A DNA stretch of 47,112 bases. Origin: Nemertoderma westbladi. Lineage: Eukaryota > Xenacoelomorpha > Nemertodermatida > Nemertodermatidae. A program made the translations under genes and the position numbers. Under the pieces are notes generated by a model. The model ran no database searches, was not told the DNA's origin, and worked only from the letters and a program-made list of their open reading frames with translations. The stretch covers positions 1 to 47,112 of the forward strand of contig JAUCBJ010006698.1 of assembly GCA_032718475.1 (NCBI GenBank), written 5' to 3'. How positions within the stretch are numbered: position 1 is the first letter of the stretch; every line of letters starts with the position of its first letter. Positions 1 to 9,092 of the stretch are shown here, piece by piece.

Positions 1-3000
1 CATCTTCTTCTTTACTTAGGGAGTCGGGTCCACCTAACCAGCCGGGAGTATCTATCCGTTCTTGAGGAGTTGCTCCTCTGGAAGCGATGTCGGCTAGATT
101 AATCATCTCGGGGCGATGTCTCCATTGATCTACATTGGAGTTAATATCATCATTATCTGAGGAGTATGGTGTTACCTCAGTGGGTTCGTCCACTTCACTG
201 CTCCCCTCTTCCCAATCCTTTACTTGAAGTAGCCGGTCTTGTGGCAATCTTTCTTCAAGAGTTCTGCGGGAAGGGCCAGTAAAGTACCAACCTACTCTAG
301 TTCTTACCGCATAAGTTTGTAATGGCTGCGGTTGAGCAGGCCGTTTCTCCAATGTCTCGAGCGCCTCATGCGCGTTTTGGCCGATGAGGATTTGCACTCC
401 AGGATAATCGGTTTGGAATCGAGGTATCTCAAGATGTTGGATGCACTCGTCCTCGTCCCAGTTATAAGGTTCTGCTTGAGTAGTAGCAAAGTTCTTTATA
501 GCCACCATTTTTACTGACCTTATACCTTGTGTTCCTAACTTATCCTGGGGGGTGGACAACACACCTACATAGTAATCTGCCGTTAGGGTAGATTTCCAAA
601 CCTGCATAATTCCTGACATATTCAATTTAGTCCGGAACTTGGGTTGTCCAGCAAAGATATCTTCGGCTAGTTCTTGATCGATGAATGTTCCTGTGCTGCC
701 GGAGTCAAGGAGGGCGTTCACTATGTAGCTTTTGTTAAGACCGTGAACTCTTACTTGAACTACAGGAAATTCTCTGATTCCTACGTTGGAAGCTGGAGCT
801 TTCCAAGATGGTTGTTTGGCGAAAGTAGTTGGGGGAAACTCATCGTTGATGTCCTTTTCGTAAGTAAGTGTTCGATACACGGCGGTATTGATTAGATAAC
901 AGGATTCATTGGCGTCGGAGAATTCGTCAGTATAGAATCCTTCCATCTCAGATTCTTGATCAGTGTCGTTTACATCACTGAATTGGACATGTAGTTCGGG
1001 CTCACTTACCTGACTCAGTTTGTCTCGTTCGAACTCACTGTGTAACAAGATGTGTTGTTTCGCGCCACACTTTGCACACTTTATGTCGGAGTAACAGGTT
1101 CGCCGTTGGTGTCCTGATCTGAGGCAATTATAGCATAACCGCTTATTCCACAGGACTGTACGTCTGTCTACAAGGGATTTCTTTAGAAATTCAGCACACG
1201 CACTCAAACGGTGGGGCCCGTCGCACAGCGCACATTTTGGTTTGATGTTACTCACCTTAACTTGGTTAACGTTATGCACTCTCGTTCTTTCTTCGGGCTT
1301 TCTTCCGTAAATTCTCTTAGGAGACGTAGGAGGAGTTGTTGTTACCTGTTCTCTCCTGTCACTGGTTCGAGACTTGTATTTACTTACGTCTTTATAGGTC
1401 TTGTTGTCATAGTAAGATTTTGCTGTGTCTTTCCCGCTGTCCTCTTCTTGAGAAGCTTGGCTTTCGCCGTCATCAGTATAACACACTGGTATTATCCTTC
1501 TCCTAGAAACGGGTTTCTCACTTACCTTATTTTCCGATGTTTTCTCTCTGGACTGCCTTATGAGTTGTAATTTTACTTCACTATCTAAGAAAGACATGAG
1601 ATCAGCCATGGTAGGACTTCGTCGTTGTTGTTCATTCATGTACAACACTTTCTTGTCCCAGCGCGTACATACTCCACCCTTTGGTAAAGTAGAGACTACG
1701 GCTCCAATGACCATGGAACTCTGATATTCATGCGACTTACCTAACCAGTCCAGTTGTCTACAGATCTCTTGAATCTCATCGGAAAACTCTATAATCCCGC
1801 TACTAAGGAAGTGTCGGGGGGCTACTAATTTTGCATACAAATACTTAGCTATGTTATCCTTGTTACCATACCTGATGTTTAATGTATCCCAAACTTGTCT
1901 TAATCCATCTGGATGTCCAATAAACTTTAACGCCATTAACTTGGGAGGTCCTTCCAAGCACTTGATGAGGAATCTAAGTTTCTCTCCGTTAGATAGTACA
2001 GAGTTCTGTATGCTATCTTTGTAATATTCGTTGAAAGGTAACCATTTCATCTCATCTCCATTGAATTTGACGATCTCTCCCACTTTGACCGCTTGGCGGG
2101 CTTCTGTTCTAGCCATCTGACGCGTAAAGCTTTCTTGGGCCATCGTGTTATTTAATATCGAATTATCGGTATATAAATTTCTCGGATCATTATCAGGTCT
2201 ATAGGGAATATCATTAATAACAGGTCTATAATCACCCTTAATAGGGTTTGCTATAGGAGTTTCTACTTCACTAGCAGTATAGATGCGTGTAGGCTCCACA
2301 CCTTGCGCATGTAATACTTCAGACCTAACAGGTTGACACAATGTTACAGGGGGTATTGGTATGCCCTTTTGGATATTGACTAATTTGTCGCGTTCTAGTG
2401 CGATACTTTGCTGCACTTCTTGCAACTCTGCTCTACCTTCCCTCACTGTTCCCTTAAGTTGGTGGACAGTCTCCTGCATCTGTCCTAGCAGGAGATTCAT
2501 CCCCCGCCGTCCCTCTTCTACCCACTCAACCGCCGAAGCGGGAGTCGCCAACATAGTAGCGGGCTGACGCGGGACGACGGGAGACAAATCTTTGATTTCT
2601 CTCTCTGCTATCCGGACAGGGATATTCTCTTGGACTGTTCTACCGGGTACAGGCAGTGTAGTACTATGTAAAGGGAATTTAGAGTTAAGCTCTGGAAGTA
2701 CAGGGGTCTCTAACACAGAAGTGACTTTGGGAACGACAGGCCTAATTATTTCAGGCTCATCAACTATTGTAGGGAGTCTTTTGACCTTAATACTTTGGGC
2801 TGTAGGTTCTATACTACTCAAGTCTGTGCTAGCTAGCTGTCTTCTAACAGCTGGGGGCAAATCAGGCAATTTGCGACGGTAAGATGTTTTTCTACGCCTA
2901 CTTAGATGAGATCTATTTCCTCCGCCTTCAGGATCGGTGGTCTCGCCTTCCTCCGAGGATGTGTATCCCTGGCGCTTGGGAGTAGATTTTCTCATCATCT

Positions 3001-4417
3001 GCATTTGATTAGCAGTAAACTGTTTATTTATACTGTCTTGCGTCTCTTGCAGATTTTCCAACTCCAGTTGGATAGTCTCCTCAGAAGCTCTCCGTTCTGC
3101 TTCTGCCACTGCTGCTTTTCTTTCTGCTTCTGCTTCTGCCGCCTTTCTTTCGGCTTCTGCTTCTGCTTCTGCCGACTTTCTTTCGGCTTCTGCTTCTGCC
3201 GACTTTCTTTCGGCTTCTGCTTCTGCCGCCGCTGCTGCTGCCATCTTTCTTTTCTCTATCCATTCTTTCTTTACTTGTTCTTCTCGGACTCTAGTGAGGC
3301 GGAGTTTTTCATCACATTCAGCTTGGTTTGCAGCTAACATTTCGGCATCGATTGAGTCCAACACGAGCTTGGTTCCTTCACTATTAGGGGAAAGTCCAGA
3401 CAGCCGTCTCCTCAACTCTTCGTCTCCTAGGAATCGCTGATAGTCGGACAAATAAATGTCGATAGCGTCTCTAGTTCGCGGTTTCTCGGCGGTCTCTTCG
3501 CTTTCCGCTTGAGAAAGGGTGACATCAGTTTGTTCTTCATAGGGTGATCTCTCAGCCAGCTGGGATTTCCACTGGGCCGTTTCCTGTACTTTGAGACCTA
3601 CCCGATGTAACCAAGTTTTGACAGCAACCTGCAGCGACGTGTCCTGTCTTCTTTTGGAAGTTTCCTCAAAGGCTGAGAGGATTAGTCGAATGCGTAGGGT
3701 TCTTTCGCGTACTTGGTATAGCAGCTCTTCCTGCTCTTGAGGTCCTTGAGGTTGTCGAAACAGTTGTTCTTCCAATCGCTCCAAGGAGCCGAAGAATCCC
3801 TGCACATATCCCGCTGCCGACCTCTTCCAAACAGCTGGATCCATTGTATCTTTAGCCACTCCCATCCTGTGTATATCTTCCCAAGTAGCCTCGGACAGAT
3901 CCAACGGGAGTCCGAGTCCGGGAAAGTTCCATTGTGACTCGACAATAGACATCAATTCTTCCCTGGCGTATCCCGCATAATTATCTTGGGTCGCTCGCTT
4001 ATTCCTCGCCCAGTCGGCTTGATGTTCCTCCACCGCAATGAATATAGTAGTTAGCACTGCAGCAGGAAGGGTAAGAAGGGGGTCCGAGTAGACTGTAGCA
4101 GCCATCTGCACTCCGCGTTCGGGGGTCAGCTCTACAGTATCCGAACTACTGGAGCTATCGGGTCGCTGGGAAGTAGGTTCTTGACCAAGATGTTGCTGCG
4201 ATGGGACAACTGCCTCTTGGTTCCGTTTGACCTGTGCCCGAGTGCCTATGATGGACCTATGGTGGATTAGCCTAGGGTCTGATACTACTGGAGGGATGAC
4301 CTTTCTTGCAGTAGGAGGTGAGCTGAACTCCTTTCTTAATCGCTCCACACTCCTATCTGTGTCACAGATGGTTGTATCGATCAGACTGTCTGACAGGTTT
4401 TGCTGAGTGTCAGACAT
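1..4417 (-). CDS. BEL/Pao-type retrotransposon Gag-protease polyprotein, open to the window edge
   Basis: One frame stays open from the ATG at 4417 down to base 1, at least 1472 codons with no stop found; it continues outside the window. Order of parts: an N-terminal region; an Ala/Glu/Arg-rich repeat of AEAEAERKS-like units (about residues 390-440, DNA 3100-3245); a segment resembling the Pao-family Gag domain DUF1759, starting with FNGDE near residue 780; a zinc knuckle C-x2-C-x4-H-x4-C (CYNCLRSGHQRRTC, near residue 1090) followed by CAKCGAKQHILLH; and a retropepsin-like protease with LLDSGSTGTFID (Asp near residue 1234) followed by a GWYFTGP motif. About 40 residues later the frame reads WRHRPEMINLADIASRG, typical of the region after RNase H and before integrase. 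Reverse transcriptase and RNase H are therefore absent, apparently by an in-frame internal deletion. BEL/Pao assignment is confident; activity is unknown. Confidence 0.88.
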   Translation of the reverse strand, partial: MSDTQQNLSDSLIDTTICDTDRSVERLRKEFSSPPTARKVIPPVVSDPRLIHHRSIIGTRAQVKRNQEAVVPSQQHLGQEPTSQRPDSSSSSDTVELTPERGVQMAATVYSDPLLTLPAAVLTTIFIAVEEHQADWARNKRATQDNYAGYAREELMSIVESQWNFPGLGLPLDLSEATWEDIHRMGVAKDTMDPAVWKRSAAGYVQGFFGSLERLEEQLFRQPQGPQEQEELLYQVRERTLRIRLILSAFEETSKRRQDTSLQVAVKTWLHRVGLKVQETAQWKSQLAERSPYEEQTDVTLSQAESEETAEKPRTRDAIDIYLSDYQRFLGDEELRRRLSGLSPNSEGTKLVLDSIDAEMLAANQAECDEKLRLTRVREEQVKKEWIEKRKMAAAAAAEAEAERKSAEAEAERKSAEAEAEAERKAAEAEAERKAAVAEAERRASEETIQLELENLQETQDSINKQFTANQMQMMRKSTPKRQGYTSSEEGETTDPEGGGNRSHLSRRRKTSYRRKLPDLPPAVRRQLASTDLSSIEPTAQSIKVKRLPTIVDEPEIIRPVVPKVTSVLETPVLPELNSKFPLHSTTLPVPGRTVQENIPVRIAEREIKDLSPVVPRQPATMLATPASAVEWVEEGRRGMNLLLGQMQETVHQLKGTVREGRAELQEVQQSIALERDKLVNIQKGIPIPPVTLCQPVRSEVLHAQGVEPTRIYTASEVETPIANPIKGDYRPVINDIPYRPDNDPRNLYTDNSILNNTMAQESFTRQMARTEARQAVKVGEIVKFNGDEMKWLPFNEYYKDSIQNSVLSNGEKLRFLIKCLEGPPKLMALKFIGHPDGLRQVWDTLNIRYGNKDNIAKYLYAKLVAPRHFLSSGIIEFSDEIQEICRQLDWLGKSHEYQSSMVIGAVVSTLPKGGVCTRWDKKVLYMNEQQRRSPTMADLMSFLDSEVKLQLIRQSREKTSENKVSEKPVSRRRIIPVCYTDDGESQASQEEDSGKDTAKSYYDNKTYKDVSKYKSRTSDRREQVTTTPPTSPKRIYGRKPEERTRVHNVNQVKVSNIKPKCALCDGPHRLSACAEFLKKSLVDRRTVLWNKRLCYNCLRSGHQRRTCYSDIKCAKCGAKQHILLHSEFERDKLSQVSEPELHVQFSDVNDTDQESEMEGFYTDEFSDANESCYLINTAVYRTLTYEKDINDEFPPTTFAKQPSWKAPASNVGIREFPVVQVRVHGLNKSYIVNALLDSGSTGTFIDQELAEDIFAGQPKFRTKLNMSGIMQVWKSTLTADYYVGVLSTPQDKLGTQGIRSVKMVAIKNFATTQAEPYNWDEDECIQHLEIPRFQTDYPGVQILIGQNAHEALETLEKRPAQPQPLQTYAVRTRVGWYFTGPSRRTLEERLPQDRLLQVKDWEEGSSEVDEPTEVTPYSSDNDDINSNVDQWRHRPEMINLADIASRGATPQERIDTPGWLGGPDSLSKEED

Positions 4418-4552
4418 GTTTAGCTATACAGTTGAATGTCTACTACTATAGTTTCAGTTAAAGCAAGTCTGGTAATTCAGTATGACCGCAAGCCTAGCGA
4501 TTTATTACCGATACCGTTACTCGGTGTAACGTGATATATATACAATATATTA

Positions 4553-4801
4553 GAATACCGGTATGCTTATAATATATATATAAGTATTATTACAGACTAG
4601 ATTTGTCACAGAGTACCGGTATATAATTTTAGCACAGATATATATAAATATATAATAGGCCTATCTTGAATACCGGTATACAGCTTACACTGATAGTATA
4701 TATAAGTATAATTATGGACTAGAATTAAGTACAGAGTACCGGTATGATTTCAGCTCAAATTTATAGAAATAAATATAATAAGCCTATGGTAAATACCGGT
4801 A
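4553..4801. repeat. Two ~120-bp tandem units with phased TACCGGTA octamers
   Basis: Two diverged tandem copies (4553-4667 and 4668-4790) lie in the leader upstream of the retrotransposon gag. The self-complementary octamer TACCGGTA occurs at 4556, 4614, 4671, 4737 and 4794, a spacing of 57-66 bp. The rest is AT-rich. The function is unknown. Confidence 0.8.
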
Positions 4802-5699
4802 TGTCAATTATTTTAGAATAATTGAATTTCTGAATATTTTAGGGTTACTTGGTTACTTTAACTTACTTTATTACCGTTATTTAAGCAGTAGTCCAACTGA
4901 TATTGAGACCTAGTTGTTGTATGGCAGGCCTACTATTTATAAATCGTTTGAGTTGATTTATAATATTTATATACCCGTTTAAAATGGGTTTTTGTCAATA
5001 TTTGAAATAAATGTTATTATTTCTGGGGGGTCACTACACAGAAGCTGTGCGCTCTCAGTGAAGTGCTATTTATTTGACACTAAAACTGATAATTCTAATT
5101 TACCTAAGTTACCTAATACTACAAATTACTTACGATACAGGTGAGATTAAATCTAATTTAATCTTAATTTAATTTTTAATCTAAGTAATTTTATAGGAAG
5201 TCTACAAACCAGCCTAACAAAGGGTTAGAATTTCTGGTTATTACAACGGACAGGGTACTACGGTATTTGAAAATAATAAGTAGTAGTAAATATACTGTAC
5301 TGTCCAGATAGGAAAATACCACCGCCTGACGACCTATAACCGTATCGCTATAGGTACTACGTTATGTATCACGGATTGTTCCTACCTAGAAGTTAATAGA
5401 GCTAACGAATGTGCCTATCAACCACTTTACAACACAAATATACTGCCTACACACTAATTACTTCGGAAAGCACTGTACACTAAACCCTAAATTAGGTACA
5501 AGTACCGATATAACAAATAATCAGTAGTTAAATATACTTGAACAGTTAAAAGAACCACGGCATCTGCTGGAGTGACCAGAGCACAAAGTCACCAGTCTTG
5601 TCCTACGCCAAGCAGCCCGTGTAGTACCGGGGTTAATTTAACTATAACGGTATGTATAACAAACACAATTACTGTAGGAATAAACTTGGGGACATGAAT

Positions 5700-6290
5700 G
5701 TTGCGAATAATCGCATAAACTCTGAATAATAAATATTACGCTACCCGTACAGAATACTCAAACAAAATACAAACCAAACGCTGGCAGACTACCACCAAGC
5801 CTAAATAAACTACCGTACGTGTAGATTCTGAAATGGTTAGTTAGTATGCGTTCTAACACGGTAGTACGACTTATTCTTTAATAGGGGATTGACCTTACAG
5901 CATATGGCTGCCCCAACTTACTAACGGCACTTTATCAGACAAACTCCACACACACAGCAATCTCTTCAGACCTAATAATAGCTAGACAACAATCCAGCCT
6001 ACAAAATATCTGAGTAATAACTATTACGGTACCTGAACAGACCACACAAACAAACACAGGCTAAAACACTGGCAGACTACGATCAAGCCTAAATAAACTA
6101 CAGTATATGCAGATTCTGAAACAGTTAGTTAGTATGCGTTCTAACACGGTAGTACGACTTATTCTTTAAGATGGGATTGACCTTACAGCATATGGCTGCC
6201 CCAACTTACTAACGGCACTTTATCAGACAAACTCTACACACGCCGTAATCTCTCCAAACCCAACAACAGTCAGACAGCAGTTCAGCCTAC
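5700..6290. repeat. 288-bp tandem duplication
   Basis: Two adjacent diverged copies of about 288 bp. For example TTAGTATGCGTTCTAACACG occurs near 5840 and again 288 bp later, both followed by matching sequence through GACCTTACAGCATATGGCTG. Both copies sit where the retrotransposon LTR would be expected. Confidence 0.85.
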
Positions 6291-6470
6291 AATTATCTGA
6301 ACAATCTGAGCAGACTTACACGTCTTCAGCTCAATATTAACTTACTAGGAAATAAAACCGACAGAAATAAGTAAGCTCCAAAAGAAACAAGGGGTGTACA
6401 GTCCCTAATCTCTTAAACAGCCTACCGGTATACACTAATCAAATTCGAATAATACTAATGTACTTATACA

Positions 6471-6600
6471 GCAGTACCGGTTAGGACAGTTGGGCCTACA
6501 GACCTACAGAAGTACCGGTTCTGACAGTTGGACCTACGGACCTACAGCAGTACCGGTTCTGGCAGTTGGGCCTACTGACCTACAGAAGTACCGGTTCAGG
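6471..6600. repeat. 38-bp tandem repeat, about 3.4 copies
   Basis: The unit begins CAGTACCGGTTCTGACAGTT and continues GGGCCTACAGACCTACAG. Each unit carries both a TACCGGT core and a GGCCTA core, the two motifs that recur through the whole window. Confidence 0.85.
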
Positions 6601-8079
6601 TTTACCGGTCACTACGGTATTTTGCAACCTTATTGCTTACTGCAATAAGATCGATAACTGTTATTGTTCGCGCTTTTGAAGACCTTTAGCAGTTTAACCT
6701 GCCAAAATTTATATGTCTTTTAGTTGATTAAAACACCTTTAGCATACGACAATATTTTATGCTAATAAACAAAACATTAACCGAAGCCAGCCCATGCGCG
6801 ATCATTCACCCGATGGATACACCCGGGAGGCTGAATTCGGATGCTTAAATTATTATTATTGCAGTGTAAGATTGCAGTGTAAACCTACTGTATTATTCGA
6901 TTGATCGTTAATAATTAATCTCTGACAGATATTATTGGCTTTCGGGAAATATTAACCGTTCCTTTAGGACGTGGCGCTCTATCTATTTAAACAGAGCTAG
7001 GACTTATACTAAACGCAACGATACTGCTTATGATTAAAGTATAAGGCGTATTCTTTAGGAAATGCTTTGTTACCAATCACAATCATGCACACTATTCTGC
7101 CGACCGTCAGTAAATTTGATCACACATAAAGAGAGCAGCAATTGACTCATGTAGGGTCTGCTAAATAACATTAGATTCAATACACACCACATTGACATAA
7201 ATCGCAATTGTTATGTATAGCCGGTCTCTCTAACCTGTAGTGTATCAAGAAAATTGGGAATTTTGGGTGATTTATCAGTATTCTCCAAAGAGCAATATTT
7301 CCTCAACAAATCGATACAATTAATAACTGACGGTAAATAACAGTACAAACAATATAATTAATAAGTACAGTTCGGGAGAATAATATGACGTAGAATGATT
7401 AGTTAGGTAGGTTGGATAACAGTTATACTTTCGATAATTTAAGCAGTTTTACTAGAGTTCTTCCCAAAAGCCGGTGGTCTGGCGAAAAATGGGAACACAA
7501 CAACAGAATCATATGAAGAATCATATGACTACCTGACTATACGAGGATACCAACTACCCTTATTCCCCGAAGCTCCCGTCCAACACAGAGGATGAGCATA
7601 CAGATAGGAAATTCAGTTCAGTAGCTCTGGGATAGGTCAAAATCAACGCCCACTCAAATTCTATTGGCCGATACGGACAGCAGGGCTGAGGCAACCTCCC
7701 TAAGCTGGTTGGCCGATCGAGCAGAACCCAGATACCTTCGTACAGCACATCAGCCAATAAGCTGGTAGCTTGCACTATTTTAGCTATAGATCCCTTTTAG
7801 AGTATTCTAGCGACCGGGGGGGAACTGGCCAGCAAGGCAAACGAATCAGTTATCCCACAAAAGCTTTTACATAAACAGTAATTCAATAGCATTACCATTG
7901 CATCGATATCAATCTTAAATTAGTGGTTGTATAATGGTATAATGTGTTTATTTATTTATCCCATTTTGTTTTTGTATGTTACCGAAAGGTCATTCCCATA
8001 CGGAAGCCATGAGTGGCCAATCTGTTATATGTACATTCATGAACAAATGGTGCGCGCGCGAATTTGGAATTATGTGCGT

Positions 8080-8400
8080 GTGTACGACATGTGTGTATGC
8101 GTGGACGACATGAGTATATGTGTGCTTGACATGAGTAGGTGTATGCACGACATTAGCATGTGTGCGCGACATATATATGTGTGCATAACATGAGTACGTG
8201 TGTGCACGACATGTGTAAGTGTGCACGACATTAGCATGTGTGCGCGACATATATATATGTGTGCATAACATGAGTATATGTGTGCACGACATGTGTAGGT
8301 GTGCACGACGTGAGTATATGTATGAGCGACATGACATAACTATTTATGTGCACGACATGAGTAACGAGTATAATATGTATGCACGACATGAGATGTAGAT
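8080..8400. repeat. GCACGACATGAGTAT-type minisatellite
   Basis: Degenerate units of about 20 bp around TGTGTGCACGACATGAGTAT. A higher-order duplication of 78 bp is visible: GCACGACATTAGCATGTGTG starts at 8145 and at 8223. The reading frames through it (Met/Cys/His-rich) are artefacts of the repeat. Confidence 0.9.
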
Positions 8401-8996
8401 TGGATGGAGGGAAATTCAAACAAAGCATAATTCAAATACAGTTGCTGTGTACTGGTACCGGTAGCTTATCTACTGACCTGGCTGTAATCTGGTAATGTTT
8501 AGATAGAGTACCGGTAACAATTCCGACTAAATTGCAAGCTTCACGATGAATACGGTATGGCTCGATCGAACATAAACATTGAAGAAGGCACATGGAGTAA
8601 AAGTAAACCCGAGAACAAAAGTTCGGAATGGAAGAATTAGTGACCGAGTCCAATAAACTCAAAATGAAGACGACGAAGTCCATTAAACTCGGAATGAAGA
8701 CGACGAAGTCCAAACTTCGTTGAGACTCCATGTGGTTTCCATCTAATGGTGCATTTATCGCCTTGAATGCCACACCGTATTCATGATTCATCGTGAAGCT
8801 TGCAGTTTAGTCGGAATCGTTACTCTATCTAACACTAACATTACAGCTAAGTCAGTATGTCAGCTACCGGTACCAGTAGGCCTACACAGCAACTGTATTT
8901 GAATTATGCTTTGTTTGAATTTCCCTCCATCAAATCTAATCTCATCGTGCATACATACTACTCATGTCGTGCGCAATTAATATACATGTCGCTCAC
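8320..8996. repeat. Fold-back element: ~240-bp inverted repeat arms, ~190-bp loop
   Basis: The left arm (about 8320-8562) is the imperfect reverse complement of the right arm (about 8768-8996). CATAATTCAAATACAGTTGC on the left pairs with GCAACTGTATTTGAATTATG on the right, and TGCAAGCTTCACGATGAAT pairs with ATTCATCGTGAAGCTTGCA. The loop holds a short direct repeat (AATGAAGACGACGAAGTCCA twice). The outer left arm merges with the minisatellite. No coding capacity. It looks like a fold-back transposon or large MITE. Confidence 0.85.
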
Positions 8997-9092
8997 ACAT
9001 TTTATTTTACACTTTTATTTTGAATTATACTGTATATACAGTAAATAACCCCATTATTTTCAGTACTTGATTATTTTGTCTGCTTTCTTTAG

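Larger units (their letters stand above)
1..5040 (-). mobile_element. BEL/Pao-like LTR retrotransposon, 5' part
   Basis: The element reads right to left: a leader (about 4418-5036) and then the Gag-protease frame. Near 5020-5036 the minus strand reads TAGTGACCCCCCAGAAAT, which resembles the TGGTGACCCC-type start of the internal region in BEL/Pao elements, so a 5' LTR may begin just above 5040. I could not delimit it, because no second LTR is in the window. The integrase and 3' LTR would lie left of base 1. Confidence 0.6.
5040..7926. other. Gene-free repeat-rich region, possibly containing the retrotransposon LTR
   Basis: No coding exon is recognisable on either strand. It holds a 288-bp duplication and a 38-bp tandem repeat (listed separately) and many TACCGGTA-like and AGGCCTA motifs. 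Part of it may be the BEL/Pao 5' LTR, but its ends cannot be placed. Confidence 0.5.

Noticed and set aside
3081-3263. Arg/Ser/Lys-rich 60-residue frame on the minus strand
   Set aside because: A shifted-frame shadow of the Ala/Glu repeat in the retrotransposon Gag.
7560-7775. 71-residue minus-strand frame as a missing innexin exon
   Set aside because: Wrong strand and no innexin features.
7927-8430. Several Cys/His/Met-rich open frames on both strands
   Set aside because: They follow the ACGACATGAG minisatellite in every frame; no splice context or family match.
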